Positions 1 to 11,243 are shown, counted from the first letter of the stretch. The stretch: DNA of 64,000 nucleotides from Coniferiporia sulphurascens (GCA_002794785.1 NBBA01000009.1:1488001-1552000), one strand, 5' to 3'. Made by a program: numbers and translations. The notes: generated from the letters alone by a model not told the origin.

Positions 1-585
1 CAGGCTGTTCACCCCTCTGCTGAATTCCTTGGACTATTCGACGACAGAATGAGCAAGAGGCAGACGCCGTATTTTGTACTCGTTTTCCAATTTTCCGTCA
101 AGGCGCTGTCCAAAATTGCCGCTACCACAACTAATACCGACTCATCCAAGGCAGGTGTGCCGACGAGTAGCAGAGATCCCTCGACCTCGCCGCATAAGGT
201 CAAAGCTAGTGGCAGAATACAGCCCGTGGACAAGCGAGACCCGACATGCAAAGCTCATCCTTGTTACTGGGTCGATGTTATCGGATGCTCGTCAAAGGTC
301 TTTAATTCCGAGATAGTCCCAGAAAATACCACTGTATTCAAGCAGCTTCTGGGATCCCGTGATGTATTGGAGGAGACGAGGGAGGACAAGAAAGATGTCA
401 TCCTTCAATTGAAGCCGTTTTTTGAAGCTGGACCTGCATTCTACGGCTGGGCAGGAGATAATAAAACCGGACCTGTCCCAGGGACAATGGGTTATGACGA
501 CTACGAAGCCGAAACGGTTAATGCTGTTCAAGAGGTTGAAAGTGAAGCCTACTCGGACGACGAAGACGACATTATTGGCAATTAA
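1..585 (+). CDS. 3' end of an unidentified gene (5' truncated by window edge)
   Basis: The reading frame is open from base 1 to a TAA at 583-585. An ATG lies at 49, but the 48 bases before it are open in the same frame and look coding, so this is probably the last part of a longer gene. The product ends in an acidic tail (residues about 150-178 counted from the ATG, rich in Asp and Glu) after a Gly/Pro-containing stretch. I recognise no domain. It could be a host gene or the end of a transposon-encoded protein; the neighbouring transposon nest makes the second option reasonable. No function is proposed. Confidence 0.4.
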   Translation, partial: QAVHPSAEFLGLFDDRMSKRQTPYFVLVFQFSVKALSKIAATTTNTDSSKAGVPTSSRDPSTSPHKVKASGRIQPVDKRDPTCKAHPCYWVDVIGCSSKVFNSEIVPENTTVFKQLLGSRDVLEETREDKKDVILQLKPFFEAGPAFYGWAGDNKTGPVPGTMGYDDYEAETVNAVQEVESEAYSDDEDDIIGN

Positions 586-961
586 GGTATTGACGTCGAG
601 CCTATGTAATTGTAATTAAAATACGCGAATTCATAACTACGGTACAGTGTACAAGTATTACGACTCCCTTACGCACCCCCTGTCCTTTACACACCCCACA
701 TTTTCTTGGTCACTTTGTATTGCCAATACACAAGATTATTTGCGCACGTTGAGGGAAACTATAGTATTGTGATGATGCATACAAATTCAGGTGTGCAGTG
801 GTTCATCATGTAGATAGAGAAGTGTGGCCAAAAGCACTGTCTTCTCAGGTGATGGAAACCACTGCGGGGTGGAAACACCTGAGAAAGTAATATAACCAAA
901 CTGTATTTCGAGACGTCAGAATCAGAATCTCAAATTTATGAAATGCGGGGAAATATACTTA
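586..961. other. Intergenic, no gene seen
   Basis: AT-rich stretch between the end of the partial gene and the TA target site of the transposon at 964. It contains no convincing ORF or RNA gene. Confidence 0.5.
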
Positions 962-973
962 TACAGTCGAACC

Positions 974-1533
974 TGTTACAATTTTCCTTTACTTTCCCCT
1001 ACTACGCTGACTCATTTCCTCTTCGTCATCATCAGTCAGCGCAACTCCCCCATTTCTCTGCCTTACTCATCATTATCTCGCCTTACACCATAAGATGCCA
1101 TGATGACGCCTTATTGCACCATCATGACGTGCTTTGCTTACTGATCACCGTACTTGTATTACCAAGACCTTCCTTGAGTTTCCATGACCTTCTATAGTCT
1201 GGTAAACATACCTAACCAAGTCGCTACAGTAGCAAACACATAGAGTAGCATATAAGCATGTAACTTCAGTAGCACAAGCCCTAAGCTTGTGCTCTTTGTT
1301 CATACAAGCCCATTATCTGCTACCATCAGTCTACTGTGCGCCACTGTGCCATCAGTCACTTCGTCGTAACCCGACTTGCTATAAGAAGCCTACCGCATCC
1401 ACATCATCGATCCGGAAGCCCCACCGACGATCATCCTCGACTTACGACATCTAGGAAGCCCTGTTGCCATACCATCAGTTCTGATGATCAGGAAGCCCTG
1501 ACATCGATCACCAAGTAACCATCGAGCTTAACA
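974..1533. mobile_element. Solo LTR, copy 1, inserted in the pogo-like element
   Basis: This is a 560-bp block starting TGTTA and ending TAACA, the TG...CA inverted ends typical of LTR retrotransposons. It is flanked by a perfect 5-bp duplication GAACC (969-973 and 1534-1538). The same block recurs at 30337-30895 with a different 5-bp duplication, which fixes both ends independently. No internal region or second LTR is present, so this is a solo LTR left by LTR-LTR recombination. It interrupts the left inverted repeat of the surrounding DNA transposon after 10 bases. The family (Copia or Gypsy) cannot be assigned from an LTR alone. Confidence 0.9.
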
Positions 1534-1600
1534 GAACCTCCCATAGCGGGTGGAGGTCGGTGGAACCCCAAAATATCCATTAAGAGAGGTTATTCCACTA

Positions 1601-1863
1601 CAGGTGGATATAATTAGTTACGCCGCACCCTAAAATGGAAGGTGTTTCCCATCACCCATTTTACCATTGAAAACTTGATGAGAATGCTTGACATTAGTAA
1701 CAATGCTTCTTATACTGTATTTATGGAGTTTATGTGTACTCAGAACATTGTGAGTGTTCGATTTTGTAGCATATAAGCTTGTCAAGTAGATTCATAATCA
1801 TGTTTTGGCTGATGTGAAACTCTTTCCATTTATGGGTGCGGCGTAACTAATTATATCCACCTG
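1601..1863. mobile_element. MITE with 30-bp perfect terminal inverted repeats
   Basis: Bases 1601-1630 are the exact reverse complement of 1834-1863, starting CAGGTGGATATAATTAG. Similarity continues imperfectly for another 20 or so bases inward on both sides. TA dinucleotides flank the unit at 1599-1600 and 1864-1865. At 263 bp with no ORF and a CAGG..CCTG end, it fits a miniature Tc1/mariner-type element. It sits inside the pogo-like element and is separate from the LTR insertion. Confidence 0.85.
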
Positions 1864-2416
1864 TATAAGAGTTCCGGGTTTATTATGTAATAATGTACAG
1901 TGAATTTTTCGAAATTGTGCTGGAGTAAAAACGGGTAGTTTACACTTCATTTGAAACTTCATCCTGAGTAAGTGAAGTTGCGTACAAACCTGCTGAAACC
2001 CAGGCTCAGAGTGGTGCTGGCAGAGCTGCTTGAGTTCTGCAATTGCTCGGCAGGCCACCCCGGCACGGGTATTTTTTAATTGCAACTCTAAATTAGGAGT
2101 TGGAGAGCAGGGATATTTCTCCAGAAGGATGGAAAAGGTCTGAGCCAGGCTTTTGGAGAATCCGATAGATCCCAACCATTATGAACTTGATGGAAGGACA
2201 CAAAGAGCAACGCAAACTTGTAATTTTGCAGCTGAGTTGGCCTCCTATAATGGATATTTCTAATAAATTTTCTTCATTTGGCTATCCGTTATGCATTATA
2301 AAATACATCCGTTATGACATAGGGATTTCCCAACTACCGACTCGGTGGGAACCCCAACCTATCCATTATGGGAGGATATCCGTTATGGGAGATGCCCGAT
2401 ATGGGAGGTTCGACTG

Positions 2417-2965
2417 TAGTATGCGCGTACCAAAAAAGAATGTGTCTACGAAGGGAAGTGCAGTATGATCATTTGTGGTAACCGTGAGTTCAAGTCACGG
2501 GTTAATGCGTTTGTAATCTGCTGATTTTATTTGTTCACAGTGAATTGCTCACAATATTAAAGATATGATATACAGTAACGCTGATGAACGGTTAATCTTT
2601 TGGTGCTAAACACTTGAATCACTACGGGAGCCAGAATAAATCAATTTATCAAGAATTGGAGATCTGAGCGTGACGAAGTGTGATTCTATGCGCGGGTCAA
2701 TCCTTAGCGATTGGTGATAACCATCGCATTCGCCTAACACTCGCCCACATAGAATAGAGTTCAAAACAGATGCAATAGGCAGCAGAGTTTGGAGCTCATA
2801 ACCTCTATAAAAGCGAGTAGCGTAGTAATAGTAGAATTCGATGGGGGGCGCTTCTCTAAATATTCCTATCGTGCTTTACAAAGGGCAAAGGAACTGCATG
2901 TATACCATGCGGCCGTTTGCGCTACACTCTTAGCCATCAAGTCCCCGTCACCTATTATTCAACAG
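2417..2965. other. Intergenic, no gene seen
   Basis: Spacer between the transposon end and the stop codon of the inositol polyphosphate kinase gene. Short ORFs only. A tRNA T-arm-like string near 2487-2503 was inspected and not accepted. Confidence 0.45.
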
Positions 2966-4370
2966 CTAGCGCCCAACTTCAGTCTCGACCTGCCTTACAC
3001 GGCCCTCAAGAAGTCGGATGGTCGTGTTGAGTCCGCGTAGCACGCCTTCGTCGGGTCCTGATCCCGGAGCGAGTTGTGTATGCGCAAAGTCGATGAGTTT
3101 TACGGTGTATAGCGGTCTGAGATTCTCCTCGTCCTCGTCTCCGTCCTCCGAAGGGGAGTCGGCGTCACCCTCGTCGTCTTCTTCGTACCCGTCCTGTTCC
3201 AACATGTCGTCGTCGTCGTCATCTCCTTCGGCGACCTTGTTTGCAGCGGCAGAGGCAGCGAGCTCAAGCTCGTCCAGAGCCAAACGCACACGCACGTGGT
3301 CCGCCTCGTACACGATGAGTAAACTCGCACCGACCATACGGACTTCCGTCTCTGCGAGTGCGGCGCGTAGCGCGCGGACGGCGGAGAGGAGGCCGTGCAG
3401 GGTTGGGAGGAGGAGAGTGGAAGGGAGACCTGGGGACAGGGTGGTTGTTGCGGTGTCTGCGGGCGCGGTAGTGGAGTTCGGATCGGCAGCGGGGCTGGGG
3501 TCGGGGTCGGGGGAGAGCGGGAAGAAGCGCCGGAAGCCCTCGGAGAGGTCGGACGCTGTGAGGGCGCGGCCATACGCCTTGGGTGTGATATCAGGCACGC
3601 ACGTGATGGGGTTGTACACCTAGATCGTTCGTTCGTCAATTAGCAAAACCGCATATACCCACTAAGACGTATATTGCACTTACTTGTAACCCTGTGAGCC
3701 GGATGCCCGTCTCGAGCGAGGTCGTGCGCGCAGCGGCCTCAAGCATGCGCACGCGCTTCTCCGCGGACGCGTCAGCATCGTAGAGGACCGTACCGAGTTT
3801 GATGTCGAGGATGTTTGGTGTGAGGAACGCGCTCGTGACGTTTTCGAGCACGAGGGACTGTGTGGGACGCAAGAGGACGCGCGGTAAGGCGCGGAAATCC
3901 CTCATTTAGGCTGTGTAGGACCCGTACTCATCTTTGTCTTCGGCCTCTGGAGCGGACACGAGCTCCTGTGCGCTTTCGGGTGCAGTACCTTCGGCGGCTT
4001 CAGCCGCAGCTGCAACGGGACGCATGTGGCCCTCGAGGCGCAGGGTACCGTAGAAGGTCGGGACGAAAGGTTGGATGAGCTCAAGAGACGGTTCGTGTCG
4101 TGCGAGAAGCTCGTAAAAAGCGCGCTCGCGCGGGAGACAGGTCTTGATGATGAGCGCGCCATCTGCCGAGGCGAGGACGCCTGGGTGACCGCCGACCTGG
4201 GAGGAAAGGGCGTGGAAGGCGGAGGCGCCTGCAGAGATGGCGACGGAAGCGGAGGCGGCAACAGAGGAGAGCGTCGTCGCAGTGGACGTTGGTCGGGATG
4301 CGGATTCGGACATGGATGAATGGGATGCTGGTCCGGGTCTGCGAGCGCGTTGGCCGTTATGCACTGTCAT
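2966..4370 (-). CDS. Inositol polyphosphate multikinase (IPK2/Arg82/IPMK family)
   Basis: Enzymes of this family phosphorylate inositol tris- and tetrakisphosphates towards InsP5 in the nucleus and cytosol. The IPK signature PxxxDxKxG is present as NILDIKLGT (near 3800), followed by a family-typical Asp/Ala-Ser-Glu-Lys-Arg stretch. GIRLTGLQV, MVGASLLIVYEAD and the metal-binding KLIDFAHT motif follow in the expected order. The C-terminal exon begins at 3619 after a clear intron at 3620-3683 (GTAAGT donor), giving the continuous reading LTGLQ-VYNPI. Acidic Asp/Glu inserts lie before KLIDFAHT. A second intron is needed near 3880-3930 to pass a stop; its exact ends are unsure. The ATG at 4370 is the first available; one 19 codons in is also possible. 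It is divergent from the OPA3-like gene, with 118 bp between starts. Confidence 0.88.
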
Positions 4371-4488
4371 CGTGTGACGAGTCCCGCTTTGTGCCGATCT
4401 TGATGCCGCGCGACGCGTCTCGAGGTCGCGCAGGCCTCGAGTAGTACTACCTCAAGACCGTACTTTTCCAAGTTCCACATTCATCCAC
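4371..4488. promoter_or_regulatory. Shared divergent promoter region
   Basis: Only 118 bp separate the ATG codons of the minus-strand inositol kinase gene and the plus-strand OPA3-like gene. Both promoters must lie here or overlap the coding starts. No TATA box is obvious. Confidence 0.4.
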
Positions 4489-5377
4489 ATGGCGTCTGCA
4501 AAACTCGCCACACTCGCAATCCGCGTAAGAACTCTTGTATTCTCCACTCCGTCTCGTCCGCGCACCCTGAGGCCAAACCTGACTCCAGACATTAGCAAAA
4601 CCCATTTCTAGCCAGATAAAGCAGCAGGCGAAGGAGTTGAGTGGATAGCTTTTGCTTTTTTTTTGACGAGCTGACCCCGAGCGCACTTTTGGCAGGCATG
4701 AGACGTTTCGTAAGTGGTGCGTTTCTCTGGCGCAGAGTATGCATCGTGCCGAGGTAAAGCTGCGCACGAACCTCCTTGGTGACAACCCCAAGTCTATCCG
4801 GCCGCTCTCCGAAGCTAGGTCAGCACCACCATATCTGCAGCCCTTATTAATAGAGCTCACTCAATCCCTTACCCTCAGGGCAATCGAGAATGGCGCAAAC
4901 TCCATAGCAGAAGGCTTCCTCTTCGGCGTCGCCGCACTTCTCATAGTTGGCGAGACGTGGCGCAGCTCGCGCAGCCAAGCGAAGCGCAGAGACGTCGTAG
5001 ACGACCAGATTGACGACCTCTCGGGCCGGGTAGACGCACTCAGCGATACAGTGAAGGCACTCGAGGAACGCTTCGAGGAACGCTGGGCCGCAGAGAAGGA
5101 GAGGTACGCGCTTAATCTCATCGTGTTTGAATTCCAAGTTCCTTGGTCGGAAGCAGCCTCTGACTCTTTAATGAATGATGCTAGGAATGACGAACTCAAT
5201 AAGATCCTGGGCAGGATGATCGACGTCGGCTTGAGAGGGGGCTGGGCAGAACTCGAAGACACGCCTCTCCGCCTGCCCCAAGTTCGAATTGTCCCTGTTC
5301 CCCCGCCGCCGCCTCTAGAGGAGAGGGATACCTCGGTCTCTGATTCTGTTCGTCCCGACCCGGAGTCGTCTTCGTAG
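4489..5377 (+). CDS. OPA3-like mitochondrial protein
   Basis: OPA3-family proteins are small mitochondrial membrane-associated proteins. Five exons give a 207-residue protein with all phases consistent: 4489-4524, 4589-4635, 4696-4818, 4879-5103 and 5185-5377. The N-terminus MASAKLATLAIRTLAKPISS followed by QIKQQAKEHETFR matches the family start. MHRAEVKLRTNLLG, then AIENGANSIAEGFLFGVAALLIVGETWR, is the conserved core with its hydrophobic segment (about residues 75-95). A predicted coiled coil follows (DDQIDDLSGRVDALSDTVKA), then a Pro-rich tail. The length is usual for fungal members. The second intron donor is the less common GTTGAG. Confidence 0.92.
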
Positions 5378-8117
5378 ATTTATCCTTAATCGTACTACGT
5401 ATACCGTTCACTTAATGGAGATAGTTTTTTTTCAATGGTTTGGCTGGATGGAGTGACCGCGAGCGTACGTGTGTTTACATTGAAAGGGGAACGCGTGGAC
5501 GCGATGGTAGCGGAACCTTGCTCTTCCAAATGTGAGTAAGCGGTTTCGTTTTGTTAGTTACAGTGGTACTGACTGAGACGGAAAGTTACACTGGTGGTAG
5601 TGCTACGCTACGTGACTATCAAGCCCGAATTGTCAGGCTGGGAAATTGGACTTGTCCTTTTTCTTCGGTGCTTCTTGGAGGCTACGCTTAGGTCAAGCTC
5701 TACTACTGGCGCAATTCACCCGCAAGAAAGACAAGGCTTGTATTCCTGACGCTTCCGAACTAAGTACTCTGGGCTCTGGGGATGGTCACGGCGGACAGCT
5801 GGGTTTTGGTTTTGTTAGGGGGTCTTTCATTTTTATACCTAAAAAAAAAGCACAATGGGATACTAACCGACTAACTTACTCGAACGAAGACCTTCTTTAA
5901 CTAGTTCGGCTAGATGGGATTGAGTGGATTGATATTTTTACGAAGACACCAGTGCCAGTGGGTTTCCCCCTACAATATGTATGTGTTACTGGAACCAATC
6001 GAAGCTCAGTCTCGCTCATCCCTTCTGTACTGAGATAGATTTACACCATAAGTAATTAATGCTCTGTGGAGGTAGAGGTCGAAAGGAACCCCGGATCAAA
6101 TATTTTTGCTGCTCAAAAATTTCTTTGTATTTGATACTTGCACTTGCCGCGCCTACGCGCTCGCCGCAGGCAATCAAGAACTATTATCGGTCGGTGCGCT
6201 TACGGAGACATGGACAAGCTCGTTTTGTCTAGAGCTATATTTATGCTGTTCAGCGTCGACTGATGAAGATTATTTCACTAGTTCGGCTAGACAGAGTAGG
6301 TTTGAATCTGTCAGTGAGTCACATCTGCTTCTCGTGTGTTGAGATGGATTGGGGGATGTCAGGATGTAGCGGTGCCCGAGATCGTTCTTCCAAAGGTGAT
6401 TGTTAATGGCGGCTTTATTTGTCCATCACGTCCGTACTGAGATAGACTCGCACCACAGATAATGCTCTGCAGGGCATAGAGAGAAATCCTAATTCAACTA
6501 TTAGCTCAAAGTTTTGATTTTTTTTCTTTGCGCTTGCGGCACGGGACAGGAGACTATTACTTCCTACGCTTTCAGAGAAACGGGGACATCTCGTCCCATT
6601 CTGAGCCTTTTCTTCGTTTGACTAAGTTTACTATTCGACTGATGAAGACCCTTCCCTGGTTCGGCCGAACGGAGTAGGCATGAAGCCGCTAGTGACCAGT
6701 GGGATTCTGCCTGTGTACTGTGATTCATCAAAGGACGCTGGGACATGGCGGTACTCGCTCTTCCACAGGTTCGTTCATCACGTCTGTGCCGAGATAGAGA
6801 TAAAGCTGCGCTGAGGGTGGTGCTATTATGGGTCCTGAAAGGGGCTCCAGTTCGAAGAATTAGACTCAAAGTTTGATATACTCGTACAGGCGATGCAAAG
6901 TGCGCTCTGGCGGTGACTCGTTGATCATAACCGAAGCCGAAGCATTGCTTTCTCGGATCTATTCTTCCTTTAACAAGACTTGATATCGCACGAAGTGTGG
7001 GCGGTCTGCGTAGGTCATACGGCGATGAGAACGGTGGATGAGCTTACCTGCACCTTGCTTCATCTGGATTCTGGGGTGGGGTGCGATTTCGCCTCACATC
7101 CGTTACGTTGTAAGAAGGGGGGTATGGTTCGACCGCAGTCCACATCGCCTTGCGCAGTCCTGTCCATAATTGTTTGGCTTCGAGTATGGGTGGATTTGGA
7201 CTCAAGTTCGTTTTTAGGTTTGGCCTTTACTGTGTGGAGGCCTTCGAATTTGGGTGAGTCGTCGTTCTTGGCGCTGCGGGACTATTTCTGATCTGTTGGT
7301 TGGGAGGAAAGTCGTACTCGTCCCGCAGTTTGCTGTGCTTGTGGGAACTCGTACCGGTATGCCGTATCGGATACTCGGGAAATCTCGCTCGGGATACCCA
7401 TACGGGCGTGACTTCCTCAAAAGTTGGTTGATGTCTTTTTGATATGAAGAACTGAAAATCCCGTATCATCAGGGCTATTAATACGAAGCCTAGAGTGAAA
7501 CTATCACCTTATGTTTCGAAAATCAATTCAATTGTGGGGATGGAATCGGTCGCACCTGAGGCCCCGAGCCGGCCCGCGGACGACGTGGGACTTGGCATTC
7601 CCACTCGGGACTTCAAGGGAGGAAAGGGCGTCTAACCAACATACCCACGTAAGTACACGATCATATTTGATGCAACTTTGCGCCTTCCAAAAGTTCGCCG
7701 GCATCGCAGGACGTTCAACCAGAATCCAACTTCTGATACATAGGACTCGGACTCGGTCCGTCGGACGATATTGATCTTAAGTTCACGCCTTGAAGTAAAC
7801 AAAGAACGTTTCATTGATTGACGGATTTTTACTTTGTCTAGGTTTCATAGAACCTCCGTTTTAACAAGATCTCGCTCCTTTTAAATGCTGGTTGCTTCAA
7901 GTCGAATTTATTGCTGCACGGTTGTACGAGTCGGAACTCTAACTTTGATGAAAATAAGACTGGCGCCCGCACACGTGACGTCGCAAGAACCCTTTTCGGC
8001 GCTTAAAATGGGGATTTCTCACGGCTGATTTAAGGCGAGCCTGTCTCGACTCAAGCTAATATTGGGCTCTTCTCTCCCCGTCTCCACTTAGCGTTGAAAA
8101 TCTGTCGGTGGCCGACG
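5378..8117. other. Gene-poor interval with decayed tandem repeats
   Basis: About 2.7 kb without a convincing gene. The first half is occupied by diverged tandem repeats (listed separately). The remaining ORFs are short and lack recognisable motifs. AT-rich tracts and CT-rich stretches near 8050-8090 could belong to the promoter of the following gene. Confidence 0.5.
5520..6880. repeat. Diverged tandem repeat, about three to four units of 350-410 bp
   Basis: The string CTAGTTCGGCTAGA or close variants recurs at 5901, 6278 and 6655 (spacing 377 and 377). CTGAGATAGAxTxxACC or variants recurs at about 6031, 6438 and 6790. GCTCTTCCAAA/TCTTCCACAGG-like strings recur in each unit. Units also share CGACTGATGAAGA..CTT before the TTCGGC element. 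Divergence is high and unit lengths vary, so this is an old array. No ORF is conserved between units, which suggests a non-coding repeat. Confidence 0.6.
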
Positions 8118-10947
8118 ATGAATACCTTCAATACGATCCTACTTGTCTTGCAAGTACTTCTGTGGGCACCTGGGCTCAATCGTTCTAGCTCTCTGACAAC
8201 GTACACAGCCGAGTCCGCTACAGCTACAGTGCCTGGGCCAATCTACGTGATACTCGCATCTGGGGAACAAGAACGAGGAGCCATCAATATAGCGGAACAC
8301 TGGTACTGCCACAATGACGAAGACCCCGCACTGGGCGAAAGTTTCTGTGCGCGGGCTCAAAAGACCGTACAAGGTCTATTATTGTCTTCCGGCGACGCTC
8401 TCATTGTCGTCCATACGCATGTTCCTCAACCTAACAACCGTGCGGTGCCCTGCTGCGACCTTAAGACATACGACGCTAAGCATCAACATGAAACTTCAGT
8501 AACTGTTAAGCATAATCGCGCCGCGTGTATTGCATCGTGCGATCTGGAGCGTCTGACATCTGGCTTAACGCTCATGCTTATGTCCAATGTACCGATCTCA
8601 GCGCGTGATACTCAAGCTCTTGCTGGGTTCCTCCTTAAATCTGTCGCTACCGCTTGGTCACAGTCTTCGGCCTATTTAAGCGACACACCTGAAACTTGGT
8701 CTAAAAGCACTCTTGAAACATTGCTCTGTGGGTCTATTGTGTGTGGGTCGATCGCGCTAGTGGGTTTGCTTGCCTCGGTGAAATTAATCATAAGGACGTC
8801 TATCGTAAGCTCTTCCGACTTCGCTTTTAGCCGGATTCTCATCAGCGTGCCTTTAGTTCCCTCGGCGCTTAGTTGCGAAATACACAGCCCATAAAGCGCC
8901 ACTTTTGAGGGCCATTGCTATAGTATTTGATATAGTGACACAGTTTTTTGGACTTTATCCAGTGAGGGATATTCTTTGAACGCCGATTTCATAACGGGCT
9001 GATCGTATCGTCGGTTTAGCTCTGGATATTGATTCCCGCTTTTGTCATTCCTGGAATGATGAAGTTTACTCGTGGGGTTATCTGTGCTGTTCGACATTCG
9101 GATGAGTGTTTCAGAGTGTTCTGCTCCTGTAGAAGCCCATTCGCCGGTTTGAAACTCGGAAATGACCCTTATGGCTACCGGATTGCTTTGCAAACGGATT
9201 CACCGTTTCATCTGTCGTCCAGCCCGCCCGTGCGTGCCAAAATCACCCGTTCTTGCCAGAGTGCGATGCATTCCGTCCCGTTGGTATGTGGCAAAGTTAC
9301 TCGTGTTTTATTAATACTTAAAAATTGCATAGTCCGTTTCTGGCGGAGGTGAGGGGAAGATCTCTACGGTAACGCTAGTGCCGAGCGGAAGCACTGATTA
9401 TGTTCATGATAACACGTCGTCCTTCAGTATTGCAAGAACAGTAAGTACGACGGCTACTTAATCCACCATTTACGGTCTAATATCCACTTCAGGCCAAGTC
9501 GCTTGCTAGCGTCATCACCTCACGCCTGGAACCTGAGGAGAGTTTGCCTCCGGTCCGTCCTGTGGACTGCTCTTATTCCGGACCATCTGTCGTCATTCGC
9601 GAAGTTTCACGCATTGCACAAGACCTGAAACCCTTACCGACTCGGGTTGCACTTTTTGAAGGCAGGACACTTAGGCTGCTACCACCGGCTATTGCCCTTC
9701 CACGGGACTCCGCGAGTTCGGTAACCTCCTCAGGCGATTTTTGGAAAACCGTTCACGTGGCCCCGGGTAAACGAGAAAGGGAGAAGTCACCGAGAAGCAA
9801 TGTCGGTTTTTTAAGCCCTATCGCACGTGAGGAGTGCCACGGTAAGCCTTACTATTAGTTTGCTGTTTCTCTTGATTGACCTTTCCCGAAAGACGACCCG
9901 AGCGTGCACGGCCTCAGAAAGGGCGCCCCTTTTGAGTCGAACTCTTCTCTCGCATTGAAACCTTTCTCGCTGCCGTCCTTCCATCTTGACAGGCTTCTCG
10001 GAAAGAAGGATTTTCCTTTGCATCGCGAGATTCCATTGCCTTGCCCACCTTCTGTGCATGGGCCTTTCCCGTGTATACACCCTTCTCGACTCTCACCTGC
10101 GATTTATGGCTATGCAACGGCTGGGTTGGCGCTATCCCTGAATTCGTGCAAGACAACATCTCGTCGCCTATCCAAGCTAAGGCTTTCGTCTTCCCGGGGA
10201 CCCCCCTATCAGCTCTCAGACTTAACAGGTGACGACGAAGGTGACTGCTCTGGGTTATCTACGGACTCTTCGAGCTTGCCAACAATAGCTGGAAACCCAA
10301 TCAATTCTGTGGCCTTTTCTGTCGCTCAGCCTCTCGAAGCGATGTTATCATTGCCGGTAATCAGCGAGTCTAGTTCAGCCGAGCTCAATGGCGTTCTGGC
10401 TTGTCAGCCTCCACAGTGTGGGGTCCTGAGGCCTGTCGAGCTTAAGCTTCTCAACACTTCGCCTCTCTTTCCGACACCTGCAATCATCTCTTCTCGACCA
10501 CTCGTGAACCGACCTATCAAGAGGCTGTCCCTTCCTGCATCTCGGGACTCGGAGTTTTCTCAGGCTTCCATGTATAACGGAGGTATCTTCCCCCGACTGC
10601 CTATCGTACCTTCGTCTTCGTCGGATGTCTTTGTCCGAGCCGGCAAGCATAAGAGGACTAGCTTACACCGCACTTCCTCGCGGGGAAAAGTGCAAGCGGC
10701 TCGAACGCGGAGCGCAGTACGGATGCTCAATCGTCTCAAGAGGGGTCCTGCGATTCCCACGTCTTCCGACTCTCTGTCTCCGTTGACGAATACGCCGACG
10801 CCGGTGGACTTCGATAGTTTCAACAGATTCCGTTCTAAGAGGATCAAGCTATCTCCTACTCTACCTACTCTGGTCTGTAAAGAAAATATGGCCACCGCGG
10901 ACACTACTACTGGTTTTCTTCAAGCTGTCTCTACGACTCCATTTTGA
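8118..10947 (+). CDS. Novel membrane protein, signal peptide, TM segments, long Ser-rich tail (855 aa)
   Basis: Six exons join in frame: 8118-8804, 8857-8961, 9020-9283, 9333-9440, 9493-9841 and 9893-10947. Introns are 49-58 bp with GTAAGC, GTGAGG, GTATGT, GTAAGT and GTAAGC donors. The product begins with a hydrophobic leader (residues 4-20) and a Cys-containing extracellular-like region to about residue 200. A hydrophobic segment LLCGSIVCGSIALVGLLASV and another spanning the exon 2/3 join (LLRAIAIVFDIVTQFF then LYPLWILIPAFVIPG) follow. A tail of about 580 residues is rich in Ser, Pro and Arg, with basic patches such as FRSKRIKL. I recognise no family. Because the ATG precedes a clean leader, I prefer it over upstream frames. 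A fusion of two adjacent genes remains possible but is not required by the reading frame. Confidence 0.65.
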
Positions 10948-11243
10948 GCCGGGTGCTACGACGTCTCGGCTTTTGGTGTCCGAGTCTTTTCCTATTCGAC
11001 CATCTAAACACTTTTTCATCTCCAAAATACTTTTGCTATCTTATATTTGTAGCCTGGATTTCTTTCCATGATTGTATATTTTCTAGAATATTGTGTATGC
11101 TTTGCGCGACGTGGCCACCCCAGACATTAAATCCAATGTTTGTTTTGGTTCCGGGGAATGACAAATAGCCGTTACGCGCCTAAACGCGTAGTCCAGTGGT
11201 TGTACTGCGCGCATTCAAATTTCAGACGCTCTCATCATCAACA

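Larger units (their letters stand above)
964..2416. mobile_element. Tc1/mariner-superfamily (pogo-like) DNA transposon, disrupted
   Basis: The left end reads CAGTCGAACC at 964-973 and resumes with CTCCCATAGCGGG after the LTR insertion. The right end (about 2395-2416) is the reverse complement of CAGTCGAACCTCCCATATCG. A TA dinucleotide flanks each end (962-963 and 2417-2418), the target duplication expected for this superfamily. Subtracting the LTR and one copy of its target site leaves about 890 bp, which still includes a 263-bp MITE. The interior has short subterminal repeats of a TATCCATTATGGGAGG type near both ends. A 125-codon minus-strand ORF (1798-2175) overlaps the interior, but I cannot recognise transposase motifs in it, so the element is probably non-autonomous or badly decayed. 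Confidence 0.75.

Noticed and set aside
1798..2175. 125-codon minus-strand ORF as transposase
   Set aside because: Overlaps the MITE insertion boundary and shows no DDE or helix-turn-helix motif that I can recognise.
2487..2503. T-arm-like CGTGA-GTTCAAG-TCACG string
   Set aside because: No acceptor stem, D-arm or anticodon arm can be folded around it.
3018..3623. 201-codon plus-strand ORF opposite the inositol kinase
   Set aside because: Antisense shadow of a gene with clear family motifs; composition reflects Asp/Glu-rich inserts read backwards as Ser.
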